Source: Sphingobacteriales bacterium
GTDB lineage: Bacteria; Bacteroidota; Bacteroidia; Sphingobacteriales; Sphingobacteriaceae
DNA length: 64,000 nt
Reading direction: 5' to 3'
NCBI GenBank assembly: GCA_004293485.1
Contig: RDYW01000032.1
Location: 33,849-97,848, forward strand
Part shown: positions 46,392 to 56,042 of the stretch, piece after piece
How the letters are laid out: every line of letters begins with the position of its first letter
How positions within the stretch are numbered: the first letter of the stretch is position 1
The notes under the pieces: model-generated
What the model was told of the DNA's origin: nothing
What the model saw: only the letters and a program-made list of their open reading frames with translations
Databases searched by the model: none
Made by a program: the position numbers and the translations under genes

Positions 46392-48284
46392 ATGACCACA
46401 CACCAAGTATTAAAAAAATATTGGGGCTTCGATAATTTTAGGCCATTACAACTCGAAATTATACAATCGATTTTAAATAAACACGATACCTTAGCTTTGT
46501 TGCCTACCGGCGGAGGAAAATCTTTGTGTTTTCAAATCCCAGCAATGGTAATGGAAGGAATTTGTATTGTAATTTCGCCGCTTATTGCCTTAATGAAAGA
46601 CCAAGTAGAAAACCTAAACAGCAAAGGCATACAAGCTATTTCTATAACTTCGGGCCTAACCAAACGCGAAATTGATATTGCCCTTGATAACTGTATTTAT
46701 GGTAAAATAAAATTTTTATACCTATCGCCCGAAAGGCTATTTTCTGATATCGTAACCGAACGTATTAAGCACATGAAAGTAAACTTACTAGCCATCGACG
46801 AGGCACATTGCATATCTCAATGGGGTTACGATTTTAGGCCTCCATACCTACGTATCGCTAGTTTTAGAAACATACATCCACAAGTTACTGTGCTGGCTTT
46901 AACGGCTTCGGCAACCCACATTGTGCAAAACGATATTGTAACTAAGCTAAATTTTACATCAAAAAATATATTTAAAAAAAGCTTTGAACGTAAAAACCTA
47001 AGCTATGCAGTTTTAATACAAGATAATAAACTACAAAAATTAATTGATGTATGCACTAATGTAAAAGGTACAGGTATTGTATATGCCAGCACCCGAAAAC
47101 AAACCCTCGAACTATCTACTTTTCTTAACCAACACCATATTTTAGCCGATTATTACCACGCCGGGCTTGATGCCCAACAACGTAGCCACAAGCAAAACCT
47201 TTGGAAAAACAATAAAATAAAAGTAATAGTAGCTACCAATGCTTTTGGTATGGGTATTGATAAGCCCGATGTAAGATTTGTACTTCACTATACACTGCCC
47301 GAAAGCCTAGAAGCTTACTACCAAGAAGCCGGACGAGCTGGCCGCGACGAAAAAAAAGCCTATGCTGTAATGCTTTACCACACCTCTGACCGGCAGGCTT
47401 TCGAACGAAAATACATACAAAACTTTCCGTCAATTACCGAAATAAAAAAAATTTACCACCACTTAGCCAATTATTTTCAACTGGCCATTGGTGCTGGCGA
47501 AGGGCTAAGTTTTGAGTTTAATATCGCCGACTTTTGCAACAAATTTAAAACCGAAGTAATAGAAACCATTAACGCGATTAAATTTTTAGAACGAGACGAG
47601 TACATTACCCTCAGCGAAAATGCGCTATTACCCTCTAGGTTACAGTTTATAGTTGATGGCGAAAACTTATACCGTTTTCAGGTAGAGAACCACAAATACG
47701 ATGGCTTTATAAAAAATATATTAAGAACGTATGGTGGTGCATTTGATAACTTAATTCACATAAACGAAACCGATATCGCCAAGCGATTTGGAATTTCAAT
47801 TAATAAAACCAAAGCCATGTTAAACGAATTAAATAATTACCAAATAATAACCTATGCACCCCAAAGCCACCAACCACAGCTATACTTTATTAAACCCAGG
47901 TGGCCAACCGACCAGTTAATTATAGATACAAATTACTACACCCACCGCAAAACTACTTACTACAATAAAATGCAGGCTATATTGGCTTATGCCGAAAACG
48001 AAATATGCCGAAACCTAAGTATTTTAAAATATTTTAACGAAAAAAACCCGCAAAAATGTGGTATATGTGATGTATGCTTGCGCAAAAAAAAAGATAACCA
48101 AAGCTTAGAAATTGATATACAAAAGCAAATAATTACACTTTTAAAAAACGATGAGCTAAATTTACATCAGCTTTTAAAAAAAATTAAAAAAGGAAACGAT
48201 GAAGATAAAATAAACGCCCTTCGCAATTTGCTAGATGCCAAGCTTGTTAAAAATACACCAGAGGGTTATACCATTAGTTCATAA
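46392..48284 (+). CDS. recQ: RecQ-family ATP-dependent DNA helicase
   Basis: 630 residues. 3'-5' helicase for repair and fork processing. Motif 0 FRPLQLEIIQ, Walker A LLPTGGGKSLCFQIPA, DEAH box AIDEAHCISQWGYDFRPPY, motif III LALTASAT, motif V VATNAFGMGIDKPDVRFV and motif VI YYQEAGRAGRDEKKAYA are all intact. The RQC zinc site (about residue 540-565) has four Cys including CGICDVC. A winged-helix-like C-terminus follows; I do not see a clear HRDC domain, consistent with the shorter Bacteroidota paralogue. Preceded by the repeat cluster. Confidence 0.95.
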   Translation: MTTHQVLKKYWGFDNFRPLQLEIIQSILNKHDTLALLPTGGGKSLCFQIPAMVMEGICIVISPLIALMKDQVENLNSKGIQAISITSGLTKREIDIALDNCIYGKIKFLYLSPERLFSDIVTERIKHMKVNLLAIDEAHCISQWGYDFRPPYLRIASFRNIHPQVTVLALTASATHIVQNDIVTKLNFTSKNIFKKSFERKNLSYAVLIQDNKLQKLIDVCTNVKGTGIVYASTRKQTLELSTFLNQHHILADYYHAGLDAQQRSHKQNLWKNNKIKVIVATNAFGMGIDKPDVRFVLHYTLPESLEAYYQEAGRAGRDEKKAYAVMLYHTSDRQAFERKYIQNFPSITEIKKIYHHLANYFQLAIGAGEGLSFEFNIADFCNKFKTEVIETINAIKFLERDEYITLSENALLPSRLQFIVDGENLYRFQVENHKYDGFIKNILRTYGGAFDNLIHINETDIAKRFGISINKTKAMLNELNNYQIITYAPQSHQPQLYFIKPRWPTDQLIIDTNYYTHRKTTYYNKMQAILAYAENEICRNLSILKYFNEKNPQKCGICDVCLRKKKDNQSLEIDIQKQIITLLKNDELNLHQLLKKIKKGNDEDKINALRNLLDAKLVKNTPEGYTISS

Positions 48285-48591
48285 TTTGGCTAATGTTTAA
48301 TTTGGCTTTTAAGGGTCAATTTTCTCGATGATTGCAATCTTATACTTTTCTAATGTTGTTTTTATTAAAAAAAAAATAAATTCTTTATAAAGTTACATTT
48401 TAGTTTTAACCTAGCTTACATACAGTAGGATAACAAAATAAAAAAACATTTGGAATGATTTTTGCTGACAATAACTGTCTTCAAAAGTTTTAATTTTTTA
48501 ACTTAAAACACAACATTTTCAATTAATTAACGTGTAAATACTACAATTTTTTATAACTTCGCAATCTTTTTAGCATCAGATTTTAACACAC
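48285..48591. other. 307-bp intergenic region upstream of rpoD
   Basis: AT-rich, no coding frame. Contains a tandem TAATTTGGCT pair just after recQ (TAATTTGGCTAATGTTTAAT) and TAACTTCG at 48554-48561, a one-mismatch -7 box in plausible position for rpoD. No hairpin terminator for recQ was seen. Confidence 0.45.
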
Positions 48592-49452
48592 ATGAGACAA
48601 CTCAAGATAACCCAATCCATTACCAATCGCGAATCGCAATCGTTAGATAAATATTTACATGAAATAGGTAAGGTTGATTTAATAACTGCCGAAGAGGAAG
48701 TAATACTAGCGCAAAAAATACGTGAAGGCGACCAAGCAGCTTTAGAGCGTTTAACCAAAACTAACTTACGCTTTGTGGTTTCAGTTGCAAAACAGTACCA
48801 AAACCAAGGTTTAACTTTAGGCGATTTAATAAACGAGGGAAATTTAGGGTTGATAAAAGCAGCAAAGCGTTTCGATGAAACCAAAGGCTTTAAATTTATT
48901 TCTTATGCTGTATGGTGGATTAGGCAATCGATTTTGCAGGCTATAGCCGAACAATCACGTATTGTGCGCTTACCGCTTAACCAAGTAGGTTCTTTAAGTA
49001 AAATAAGCAAAGCTTTTTCTAAATTAGAACAAGAGTACGAGCGAGAGCCATCGCCCGAAGAATTGGCAGTAATACTCGAAACTACGGTTGATAAAATTTC
49101 GGATACCTTAAGTAACTCGGGTCGCCATGTATCTATGGATGCTCCATTTGTACAAGGCGAAGAAAATACGTTGTTAGATGTATTAGAAAACGATAACCCC
49201 AACACTGATAGTAATTTAATTAACGAATCTTTATCCGAAGAAATAAAGCGTTCGCTATCAACACTTACCGAGCGTGAGCGTGAAATTATTATTTTATTTT
49301 TTGGCTTAGGTACCAACCATCCACTATCGTTAGAAGAAATTGGCGAAAAATTTAATTTAACTCGCGAAAGAGTAAGGCAAATAAAAGATAAAGCATTACA
49401 AAGGTTAAGGCATACTTCGAGGAGTAAAATATTAAAATCTTACCTTGGTTAA
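48592..49452 (+). CDS. rpoD: Primary sigma-70 factor of Bacteroidota type
   Basis: 286 residues, the short primary sigma typical of Bacteroidota that lacks most of region 1. Region 1.2 ([20 protein letters not shown]), region 2 ([20 protein letters not shown] then [20 protein letters not shown]), region 3 and region 4 ([36 protein letters not shown]) are complete. It directs core RNA polymerase to TTTG/TAnnTTTG promoters like those annotated in this window. N-terminus [20 protein letters not shown] is near invariant in the phylum, so the start is secure. Confidence 0.97.
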   Translation: MRQLKITQSITNRESQSLDKYLHEIGKVDLITAEEEVILAQKIREGDQAALERLTKTNLRFVVSVAKQYQNQGLTLGDLINEGNLGLIKAAKRFDETKGFKFISYAVWWIRQSILQAIAEQSRIVRLPLNQVGSLSKISKAFSKLEQEYEREPSPEELAVILETTVDKISDTLSNSGRHVSMDAPFVQGEENTLLDVLENDNPNTDSNLINESLSEEIKRSLSTLTEREREIIILFFGLGTNHPLSLEEIGEKFNLTRERVRQIKDKALQRLRHTSRSKILKSYLG

Positions 49453-49467
49453 AAATTTAATTTTTGT

Positions 49468-49489
49468 AAGTTAAATTGCAGTTTAACTT
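49468..49489. terminator. Weak hairpin between convergent rpoD and serine hydrolase
   Basis: AAGTTAAA (49468-49475) pairs with TTTAACTT (49482-49489). AT-only stem, flanked by T-rich DNA on the plus side and A-rich on the minus side; the only candidate in the 39-bp gap. Confidence 0.4.
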
Positions 49490-49491
49490 TA

Positions 49492-51051
49492 TTATTTGAG
49501 TGTTGGCATCTTTTTGAAATCTAAATCCTGAAAATCGAAACTAAAATCGGTTAATGGCGATATGGATTCCATTTTAAAGCTTTTTGCTTTCCCATATTTA
49601 TCAACCTCGAACTTTATAAACGCATCGGCATCTAAACTCCTATCTATCCATTTTACAATAAAGGTATTGTTTTTGTAAAAAGTAATGGGTCCTTTTAGCT
49701 TAGGAGCATTAAGGGCTGTAAAAAATAACTGCCCGTTTTTTTTGCTGATGTTTACTTGGCCAAACCAACTATCGGTAAAAGTACCTACATAATTTTTTAG
49801 GTTGGCTGTGGCCGATTTTAATTTTTTAACTTCATCGATATTTGCCCAAGTTTTAGCCACAATGCTATCGGCTTCTTTTTCGTTGGCTAGCCTATTATCG
49901 TTGTAAATTTTTATCCTGTCTTTTTGCTTCATGCCAAAATAACCATCTTTAATAGTGTTTGTTATGGCCGAAAATGCCGCACCCGATTGTTGGTTAGTTA
50001 ACACAATTATACCTAAATTAAGTTTTGGTACTAGGCTTACTTGGGTAACAATACCCGATAAGCCACCAGTGTGCGATACTTGAAAATAGCCGTTAGCTTC
50101 GTTTAAAAACCAACCTAAACCATAGGCACTTAAAGTTTGAGGAGGGCTTTCAATGATAGTTTGCGGAGTCCACAATGCTTGATGTACTTGTGGGCTAAAT
50201 AAAGATTTATTTAAATTATCGCCATATTTTCCACCGTTAAGCATGGCCAAAACCCATTTACTCATATCGGTAATGTTTGAATATATACCCCCTGCGGCGT
50301 TTGCAATTTCACCAAAACTTAAACCTACGGGCAATAATTTACCTTGATATGGGGCGTGGCCATCAATAATATTGGTTTTATTTTTTAACCTATACCACGA
50401 TGCTGCAGTTTGCGACATGCCTAGGGGTTTAATAATTTTGCTTTCTATAAAATCTTCGTAGCTTATGCCCGAAACCTTTGCAACTACTTCGCCAGCAACA
50501 ATGTACAATAAATTATCGTAATCAAACTTGGTACGAAACGATGATACGGGTTTTAAAAACCTTAAATTATGTATCAATTGGGTTTTGGTTACCAAACTAC
50601 TATCGGGCCATATCATTAAATCGCCTGCGCCTAAGCCTAAACCGCTGCGGTGGGTTAGTAAATCGCGTACGGTAAACTCGCGAGTAACATAAGCATCATA
50701 CATTTTAAAACCGGGAATTATTTTTACCACTTTGGTATCCCACGTTAATTTTTTTGCATCAACCAACATACCCAATGCAGCAGCTGTAAACGCTTTGGTG
50801 TTAGATGCAACGCCAAAAAGTGTGTTTTCGTCTACCTTCTGTTTGCCTTTAATAGATCGTATGCCATACCCTTTTGCGTGTATTATTTTGCCATCTTTAA
50901 TTACAGCAACGGCAATGCCAGGCACATTAAAAGTGCTGAGTGTTTTTTCGGTTAAGCTATCTATTTGTAGCGAACTTAGTATTTGGGCTTTTAAATTTAA
51001 AACGCAAAGCATTAATATAAAAGCAGTTGTAAGTTTTTTAATGCGTGTCAT
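49492..51051 (-). CDS. Class C beta-lactamase-like serine hydrolase with DUF3471
   Basis: 519 residues from ATG at 51051 (an ATG five codons earlier is possible). Signal peptide ends NLKAQ. The serine-hydrolase domain (~25-370) has the catalytic SxxK in GVASNTKAFTAAA, YxN in FDYDNLLYIVAG and HTG in VSHTGGLSG, so a working acyl-enzyme is expected. The C-terminal ~110 residues (LKNYVGTFTDSWFGQVNISK) are a DUF3471-like lipocalin-type domain. Periplasmic; substrate may be a D-amino-acid peptide or ester. It need not hydrolyse antibiotics. Confidence 0.93.
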   Translation of the reverse strand: MTRIKKLTTAFILMLCVLNLKAQILSSLQIDSLTEKTLSTFNVPGIAVAVIKDGKIIHAKGYGIRSIKGKQKVDENTLFGVASNTKAFTAAALGMLVDAKKLTWDTKVVKIIPGFKMYDAYVTREFTVRDLLTHRSGLGLGAGDLMIWPDSSLVTKTQLIHNLRFLKPVSSFRTKFDYDNLLYIVAGEVVAKVSGISYEDFIESKIIKPLGMSQTAASWYRLKNKTNIIDGHAPYQGKLLPVGLSFGEIANAAGGIYSNITDMSKWVLAMLNGGKYGDNLNKSLFSPQVHQALWTPQTIIESPPQTLSAYGLGWFLNEANGYFQVSHTGGLSGIVTQVSLVPKLNLGIIVLTNQQSGAAFSAITNTIKDGYFGMKQKDRIKIYNDNRLANEKEADSIVAKTWANIDEVKKLKSATANLKNYVGTFTDSWFGQVNISKKNGQLFFTALNAPKLKGPITFYKNNTFIVKWIDRSLDADAFIKFEVDKYGKAKSFKMESISPLTDFSFDFQDLDFKKMPTLK

Positions 51052-51161
51052 ATTTTTTTGATGCAAGTTAGTATATGTATGCTATGTGATTTTATTGTAT
51101 TTATAAAATTAAGATTTTACGTTATTTATCTCATAGTAATTTTTTACGTACAGCAGTTGGC

Positions 51162-52439
51162 TTACATTAAAATCCCAGCAATGGTAGCCGATAAATACGA
51201 AGCCAATGTACCACATATTAATGCCCGCATTCCCAGCTTTGCCAAATCGGCTCGGCGATTAGGTGCTAATTCCCCTATCCCACCCACTTGTATCCCTATG
51301 GAACTAAAATTGGCAAATCCGCACAAAGCGAAACTGGTAATTAATAGGGTTTTAGGGTCGAGGGTGGCTTTTATTTGTGCCAAATCAAGGTAAGCCACAA
51401 ATTCATTAATAACCATTTTTGTACCCATAAGCGAACCTGCTACCTGTATATCCTTAGCTGGAATACCCATGGCATACGCAAAAACCGAAAATATAGTGCC
51501 TAATATTTGCTTTAAACTTAGCGTGTTAATATCAATATGTATAAACGATAAACTCACCCCCAAATGCCCCAGCGACGAACCAATATAACCCAACACATAA
51601 TCTAATAGCGCAATAATGGCTATAAAACCAATTAGCATTGCAATAACGTTTAAGCCTATTTTTAAGCCATCGGCTGCGCCGTGTGATATGGCATCCACTA
51701 AATTTGAGTGTGTTTTTTTAATTTCGATAGATACTTTTCCCTTTGTTTCCGATACTTCGGTTTCGGGATATACGATTTTGGAAATAACCAAAGCCCCTGG
51801 TGCTGCCATAATACTGGCAGCCAACAAGTACTCGGCAGGTACGCCTAGTGATATATAAACCGCCATTACACCGCCCGCAATGCAGGCCATACTGCCTACC
51901 ATGCTGGCCAATAATTCGGAGTTTGTCATCCCGTTTATGTAGGGTTTTATCATAATTTGCGCCTCTACTTGGCCTACAAAAGCACTACCTACGTTTGATA
52001 CCGCCTCGGACCCACTTACACCCATTAGCTTATAAACCACCCATGCAAATATTTTTACCACCCTTTGCATAATGCCAAAATAATAGGCCATACTTACCAA
52101 TACAGCCACAAAAATAATGGTGGGTATTACCCTAAAAAAGAAAATAAAATTGTATTGCGAGCCAAAAAGTTTATCTATTTGTTGGTTTTGGTTGGCCACT
52201 ATCCCAAACACAAACTCGGCTCCTTTATCCGAAAACGAAAGAATTTTTTTAACCATTGAAGCCACAAAGGCAAAAATATTTTTGCCTACCGAAGTTTTTA
52301 AAATAAACAATGCCAAGCCAATTTGTATAGCTAAACCCGAAAATACCAAACGGTAATTTATCGCTTTTCTGTTGTTCGACATTAAAAAAGCAATGCTAAA
52401 AATTAATGCTATGCCTAGTAATCCTGTAAATCTGCCCAT
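51162..52439 (-). CDS. CNT-family concentrative nucleoside transporter
   Basis: 425 residues, about ten membrane segments. Family blocks: FAWVVYKLMGVSGSEAVSNV, GSAFVGQVEAQIMIKPYING and MTNSELLASMVGSMACIAGG (the substrate/ion region), and SFALCGFANFSSIGIQVGGI near the end with the conserved NFSSIG. Imports nucleosides with sodium or protons across the inner membrane. Stand-alone on the minus strand downstream of the cassette-like element. Confidence 0.93.
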   Translation of the reverse strand: MGRFTGLLGIALIFSIAFLMSNNRKAINYRLVFSGLAIQIGLALFILKTSVGKNIFAFVASMVKKILSFSDKGAEFVFGIVANQNQQIDKLFGSQYNFIFFFRVIPTIIFVAVLVSMAYYFGIMQRVVKIFAWVVYKLMGVSGSEAVSNVGSAFVGQVEAQIMIKPYINGMTNSELLASMVGSMACIAGGVMAVYISLGVPAEYLLAASIMAAPGALVISKIVYPETEVSETKGKVSIEIKKTHSNLVDAISHGAADGLKIGLNVIAMLIGFIAIIALLDYVLGYIGSSLGHLGVSLSFIHIDINTLSLKQILGTIFSVFAYAMGIPAKDIQVAGSLMGTKMVINEFVAYLDLAQIKATLDPKTLLITSFALCGFANFSSIGIQVGGIGELAPNRRADLAKLGMRALICGTLASYLSATIAGILM

Positions 52440-52574
52440 TTTTTAAATATAATAATAAAAATAATAAAGTTTTGTAGCTACAAAAAGTTGGCGATTTCGA
52501 GGAAGAAAATTATCCGCCACCACTGAGCAAAAAACTTCATTTAACCACTGAACCGCAAATTTTTTAAACCCGCT

Positions 52575-53194
52575 GTTAGCACCTGGCGTTCTGTCCAACG
52601 TTGATATTTTCTGTCTTACTATCAAAATTGTTCTTCGTTTTTTCCGCCAATATTATGTTTCATTTTCTGTCCATTGCTGTTCGTTACATAACCAGCAACA
52701 CGTTCTTCCTTTTGTTGTCCATTGGATAAGTAGTCAATATTTATTGAGCAGTCACCCGTAATGTCAACCCAAACGATTTTACTTTCTCCGACTTCTAATT
52801 TGTCAATGTATCCACCGCCACAACCCACTATATTTATGTTCGTCAAAGTTGTCTGCGTTGAGTTTGTAAATGTTATTCTCATTGTGTCAAGTAGAATAAT
52901 TGCAACCCAACAATAAAACAGCATTACTGGAATATTAAGCAACATTAGTCCGCAAGTCGTCAATAGCTTTTTCCTGTTGTCTTTGTCTTTATTAGCTTTT
53001 AATAAAATTGAAACTAAAATTCCAAGATTTATTAGTCCTGTTAATGCAATAAATGCGTAGCCAACAAAAAGTAATTCCCACGAAGAAGTCAGGAAGTAAA
53101 GTCCGAAAATACCTATCCCAAGCAAGAATGAAATTAATGCTGTTTGTCGTCCGAGTTTTATGTGTCGTTCTGTCGTCATACGCTTGGTGCTAAC
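52575..53194. mobile_element. Candidate 620-bp cassette-like element with imperfect inverted ends
   Basis: The left end GTTAGCACCTGGCG (52575-52588) and the inverted right end GTTAGCACCAAGCG (53194 to 53181) match at 12 of 14 positions. They enclose exactly one gene, in which all seven Asp codons are GAC, unlike the GAT-rich neighbours. No transposase and no obvious target duplication. The right end is 8 bp past the stop of the DUF151 gene. Could be a non-autonomous element, or an integron-like cassette whose recombination site I cannot fully match to attC. Confidence 0.5.
52622..53179 (-). CDS. Multi-pass membrane protein, family unknown, likely acquired
   Basis: 185 residues from ATG at 53179; a TTG six codons earlier lies in the inverted repeat. 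Three to four membrane segments in the first ~110 residues (TALISFLLGIGIFGLYFLTS; LLFVGYAFIALTGLINLGIL; LMLLNIPVMLFYCWVAIILL) and a C-terminal extracytoplasmic domain of ~80 residues with NINIVGCGGGYIDKLEVGES and VDITGDCSINIDYL. The two cysteine sites could form a disulfide. All seven aspartates use GAC. Lies inside the 620-bp element; no function can be assigned. Confidence 0.75.
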   Translation of the reverse strand: MTTERHIKLGRQTALISFLLGIGIFGLYFLTSSWELLFVGYAFIALTGLINLGILVSILLKANKDKDNRKKLLTTCGLMLLNIPVMLFYCWVAIILLDTMRITFTNSTQTTLTNINIVGCGGGYIDKLEVGESKIVWVDITGDCSINIDYLSNGQQKEERVAGYVTNSNGQKMKHNIGGKNEEQF

Positions 53195-53202
53195 CAAAAA
53201 AT

Positions 53203-53796
53203 TTACGAAGATTTCCTCTTAGTAATCTCATCCCTTATTTTAGCAGCTTTTTCGTACGCTTCCTCGTTTAATGCTTCTTGTAATTTTGCTTGCAATTCAT
53301 CTATAGAAATAGCTGTGTAATTGCTGGTTAAGGTAGGTTTAGCTTCGCTTACGGCTTCTAAATTATCTAAAATAACAAAATCGGTTCCTTCGATAACAAT
53401 CCCCGCCGAGGCTAAAATAAATTCGTACGTATAAATGGGGCAATTAAACCTTACCGCCAGCGCAATCGCATCCGAAGTACGGGCATCAATTTCCATGTTT
53501 TTTTTGCCATCGTTACACATCAGCTTAGCGTAAAAAATACCATCTACAAGGTTGTAAATAATTACCTCGCTTACAGATATGTGGTAAGCATCGGCGAAAG
53601 CCTTAAACAAATCATGCGTAAGCGGGCGGCTGGGTGTCATTTTTTCGATTTCGATGGCAATGGCTTGTGCCTCAAATGCGCCAATAATAATGGGCAACCT
53701 GCGCCTGCCATTTACCTCGCCCAATACCAAGGCATAAGCTCCTGTTTGGCTTTGGCTGTACGATAAGCCTACAATATCTAGTTTCAGTTTTTTCAT
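53203..53796 (-). CDS. Bifunctional nuclease family protein (DUF151) with UVR motif
   Basis: 197 residues. DUF151 domain ~1-130 (LSYSQSQTGAYALVLGEVNG, RRRLPIIIGAFEAQAIAIEI, RPLTHDLFKAFADAYHISVS, DARTSDAIALAVRFNCPIY) as in the thermophile and plant proteins reported to cut DNA and RNA. The C-terminal ~45 residues are a UvrB/UvrC (UVR) motif (LNEEAYEKAAKIRDEI). Its ATG abuts the etfA stop with no gap, so it is the third gene of the etfB-etfA operon; why is unclear, but the linkage is common in the phylum as I recall. Confidence 0.92.
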   Translation of the reverse strand: MKKLKLDIVGLSYSQSQTGAYALVLGEVNGRRRLPIIIGAFEAQAIAIEIEKMTPSRPLTHDLFKAFADAYHISVSEVIIYNLVDGIFYAKLMCNDGKKNMEIDARTSDAIALAVRFNCPIYTYEFILASAGIVIEGTDFVILDNLEAVSEAKPTLTSNYTAISIDELQAKLQEALNEEAYEKAAKIRDEITKRKSS

Positions 53797-54768
53797 TTAC
53801 GATTTTAATGCTTTAACGGCTGCAATTAATTGGGGAACAAGCTCAAATGCATCGCCTACAATACCATAATCGGCCACTTTAAAAAATGGGGCATTGGCAT
53901 CGCTATTTATCACCACAATTATTTTTGATGATGATACGCCTGCAATATGCTGTATAGCTCCCGAAATACCAATGGCAATATACAAATTAGGGCTTACAGT
54001 TATACCTGTTTGGCCTACGTGTTCTTCGTGTGGGCGCCAGTGCGCATCCGATACGGGTTTCGAACAAGCCACCGCTGCACCTAGCAAAGCGGCTAATTCT
54101 TCTATCATTCCCCAGTTTTCGGGGCCTTTTAAACCCCTACCTGCCGATACCACAATTTCGGCATCGGGCAACGAAACTTTATCGCTTGCTTTTACAATTT
54201 CTTTGATGATGGTTTTAAAATCGCTTTCATTGGCTTGGTAATCAAAGTTTTCTACAGTTGCTTGTCCGCCTGTTTCAACTACTTTATAAGCATTAGGCAT
54301 TAAAGCCAATACTTTTATAGCCGATGTTATTTCTACAAAAGCAATGGCTTTGCTTGAGAAAACATTGTTTTTTACTATAAATTTACCATCGGCCATATCG
54401 GGTAAACTAATGGCACCATCAGCCAAGCCTGCTTGTAATTTTACCGCTATGCGTGGGGCTAAACCTTTGCCCGTAAACGAGTTGGAAAGTACTACAACGC
54501 TAGCATCCGAATTTTTTGCTGCTTGGGCAATAATGGCTGAGTATGCTTGGTTTACAAACGATTTAAGGTTTTGATGGTTTACGGTTAACACCTTATCGGC
54601 ACCGTAGTTACCTAACGATTTTAAATCGTCATCGGCAACGTTACCTATTGATAGTGCAATCAAGTTGGTATTTAACTGGTTAGCAATGGTTTTTGCATAA
54701 CTAAGCACCTCAAAACCCGATTTTTTAAACTTTCCCTCGGTATTTTCAATATATACTAATACACTCAT
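53797..54768 (-). CDS. etfA: Electron transfer flavoprotein subunit alpha
   Basis: 323 residues. Pairs with EtfB to carry electrons from acyl-CoA and other dehydrogenases. The C-terminal FAD domain has VVSAGRGLKGPENWGMIEEL, CSKPVSDAHWRPHEEHVGQT, IAIGISGAIQHIAGVSSSKI and NSDANAPFFKVADYGIVGD, all canonical. 9 nt after etfB. Electron acceptor may be the membrane Fe-S/CCG pair at 21.7-23.8 kb, since no ETF-QO gene is present in this window. Confidence 0.97.
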   Translation of the reverse strand: MSVLVYIENTEGKFKKSGFEVLSYAKTIANQLNTNLIALSIGNVADDDLKSLGNYGADKVLTVNHQNLKSFVNQAYSAIIAQAAKNSDASVVVLSNSFTGKGLAPRIAVKLQAGLADGAISLPDMADGKFIVKNNVFSSKAIAFVEITSAIKVLALMPNAYKVVETGGQATVENFDYQANESDFKTIIKEIVKASDKVSLPDAEIVVSAGRGLKGPENWGMIEELAALLGAAVACSKPVSDAHWRPHEEHVGQTGITVSPNLYIAIGISGAIQHIAGVSSSKIIVVINSDANAPFFKVADYGIVGDAFELVPQLIAAVKALKS

Positions 54769-54777
54769 TTTTATTTC

Positions 54778-55518
54778 TTAATTTTTTAAAAAACCTTGGC
54801 TTTGCAATAGGTCTATCAGTTTACCTACCTCGCTAGCATCAATTAATTGTACCGATGTACGTGATGCTGGGCTTTCAAATTTTACAATTTTACTTAGGCC
54901 CTGTACCTCAATAGGCTCAACAACTAAAAGAGGTTTGGTGCGGGCACTCATTATGCCACGCATATTGGGTATTTTCCAGTCGGCAACACCCTCGGCTGTA
55001 CCGGCTACAAACGGAAAAGGAATGGCTAAAACTTCTTTTCCGCCTTCTATTTCACGTTCTAAAATACCTGTATTACCTTCGATAGTTATTTTTTTAGTGA
55101 TAGATACCGATGGAATATCTAGCATTTCGCCCAGCATAGCGGCTACTTTAGTTCCGTTATAATCTATTGATTCTCGGCCTGTTAAAATCATATCAAAACC
55201 TTTATCTTGTGCGTAAGCAGCAATTTGGCTGGCTACAAAATAGGCATCGGTGGGTTGGGCATTAATTCTAACAGCATCGCTAGCGCCTATGGCTAGGGCT
55301 TTTCGTAGCGTAGCGTCGGCATTTGCATCGCCCACGTGTAGTACGGTTACTGTACCTTGTTCGTTTTCGGCAAGTTCAACGGCTCGGGCTAGCGCAATCT
55401 CATCATAAGGATTTAAAATATACTGTACACCTTGTGTATTAAACTGTGTATTGTTATCAGTAAAAGTTATTTTTGTGGTTGTATCGGGTACGTTGCTAAT
55501 ACAAACTAATATTTTCAT
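54778..55518 (-). CDS. etfB: Electron transfer flavoprotein subunit beta
   Basis: 246 residues, AMP-binding small subunit of ETF. MKILVCISNVPDTTTKITF, LNPYDEIALARAVELAE, TVLHVGDANADATLRKALAI and the signature region GRESIDYNGTKVAAMLGEML followed by IPSVS. First gene of the etfB-etfA-DUF151 operon, with a candidate -7 box 14 nt upstream of its ATG. Confidence 0.97.
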   Translation of the reverse strand: MKILVCISNVPDTTTKITFTDNNTQFNTQGVQYILNPYDEIALARAVELAENEQGTVTVLHVGDANADATLRKALAIGASDAVRINAQPTDAYFVASQIAAYAQDKGFDMILTGRESIDYNGTKVAAMLGEMLDIPSVSITKKITIEGNTGILEREIEGGKEVLAIPFPFVAGTAEGVADWKIPNMRGIMSARTKPLLVVEPIEVQGLSKIVKFESPASRTSVQLIDASEVGKLIDLLQSQGFLKN

Positions 55519-55531
55519 AAAAAAATTTTTA

Positions 55532-55539
55532 CAAATTTA
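55532..55539 (-). promoter_or_regulatory. Candidate -7 box TAAATTTG for etfBA
   Basis: Exact TAnnTTTG match on the minus strand, in the 42-bp gap between divergent etfB and the TPR gene. Implies a very short etfB leader. No good -33 TTTG. Confidence 0.5.
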
Positions 55540-55560
55540 ACTATTTAAGCCAATTAAAAA

Positions 55561-55890
55561 ATGCCAATTAACCGATTAGAAAAATTATTAGAATTTGCTA
55601 CCGCCGAGCCTAACGATGCTTTTTTAAAATATGCCTTAGCCACCGAATATTTGCGGCTAAATGAAACCGATAAAGCATTGGAATATTACCTTAATTTAAC
55701 CAAAAACCACCCCAATTATGTGGGTACTTATTACCATTTGGGGAAATTATACGAAACCTTAAACCAAAAACCAGCAGCCTTAGAGGTTTACCAAACGGGG
55801 ATGAACGTAGCCAAAAACGCCAAAGACCAACACGCTTTAAACGAGCTAATGGGGGTTTTTAATATGTTGCGGGATGAGATGGAGGAATAG
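55561..55890 (+). CDS. Small tetratricopeptide-repeat protein
   Basis: 109 residues, soluble. Two to three TPR units: AFLKYALATEYLRLNETDKA, NYVGTYYHLGKLYETLNQKP and a capping helix that ends NMLRDEMEE. Such short TPR proteins act as scaffolds; no partner is evident. It diverges from etfB by 42 bp. Confidence 0.85.
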   Translation: MPINRLEKLLEFATAEPNDAFLKYALATEYLRLNETDKALEYYLNLTKNHPNYVGTYYHLGKLYETLNQKPAALEVYQTGMNVAKNAKDQHALNELMGVFNMLRDEMEE

Positions 55891-56042
55891 GGTAAAATAT
55901 TGATTGCAATAAAGCATCATAATCTTACCTTAAATTATTACCCCCAAATCAATTTTATCACTAAGTTTGCTTCTTAAAAAAATAAATAAAAATTTTTGTA
56001 GGCACTAAAATTAACCCTTCATAAAATAATATTTGCACTATT

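Noticed and set aside
52443..52625. 60-codon frame overlapping the left end of the cassette-like element
   Set aside because: It crosses the inverted repeat and has no family features.
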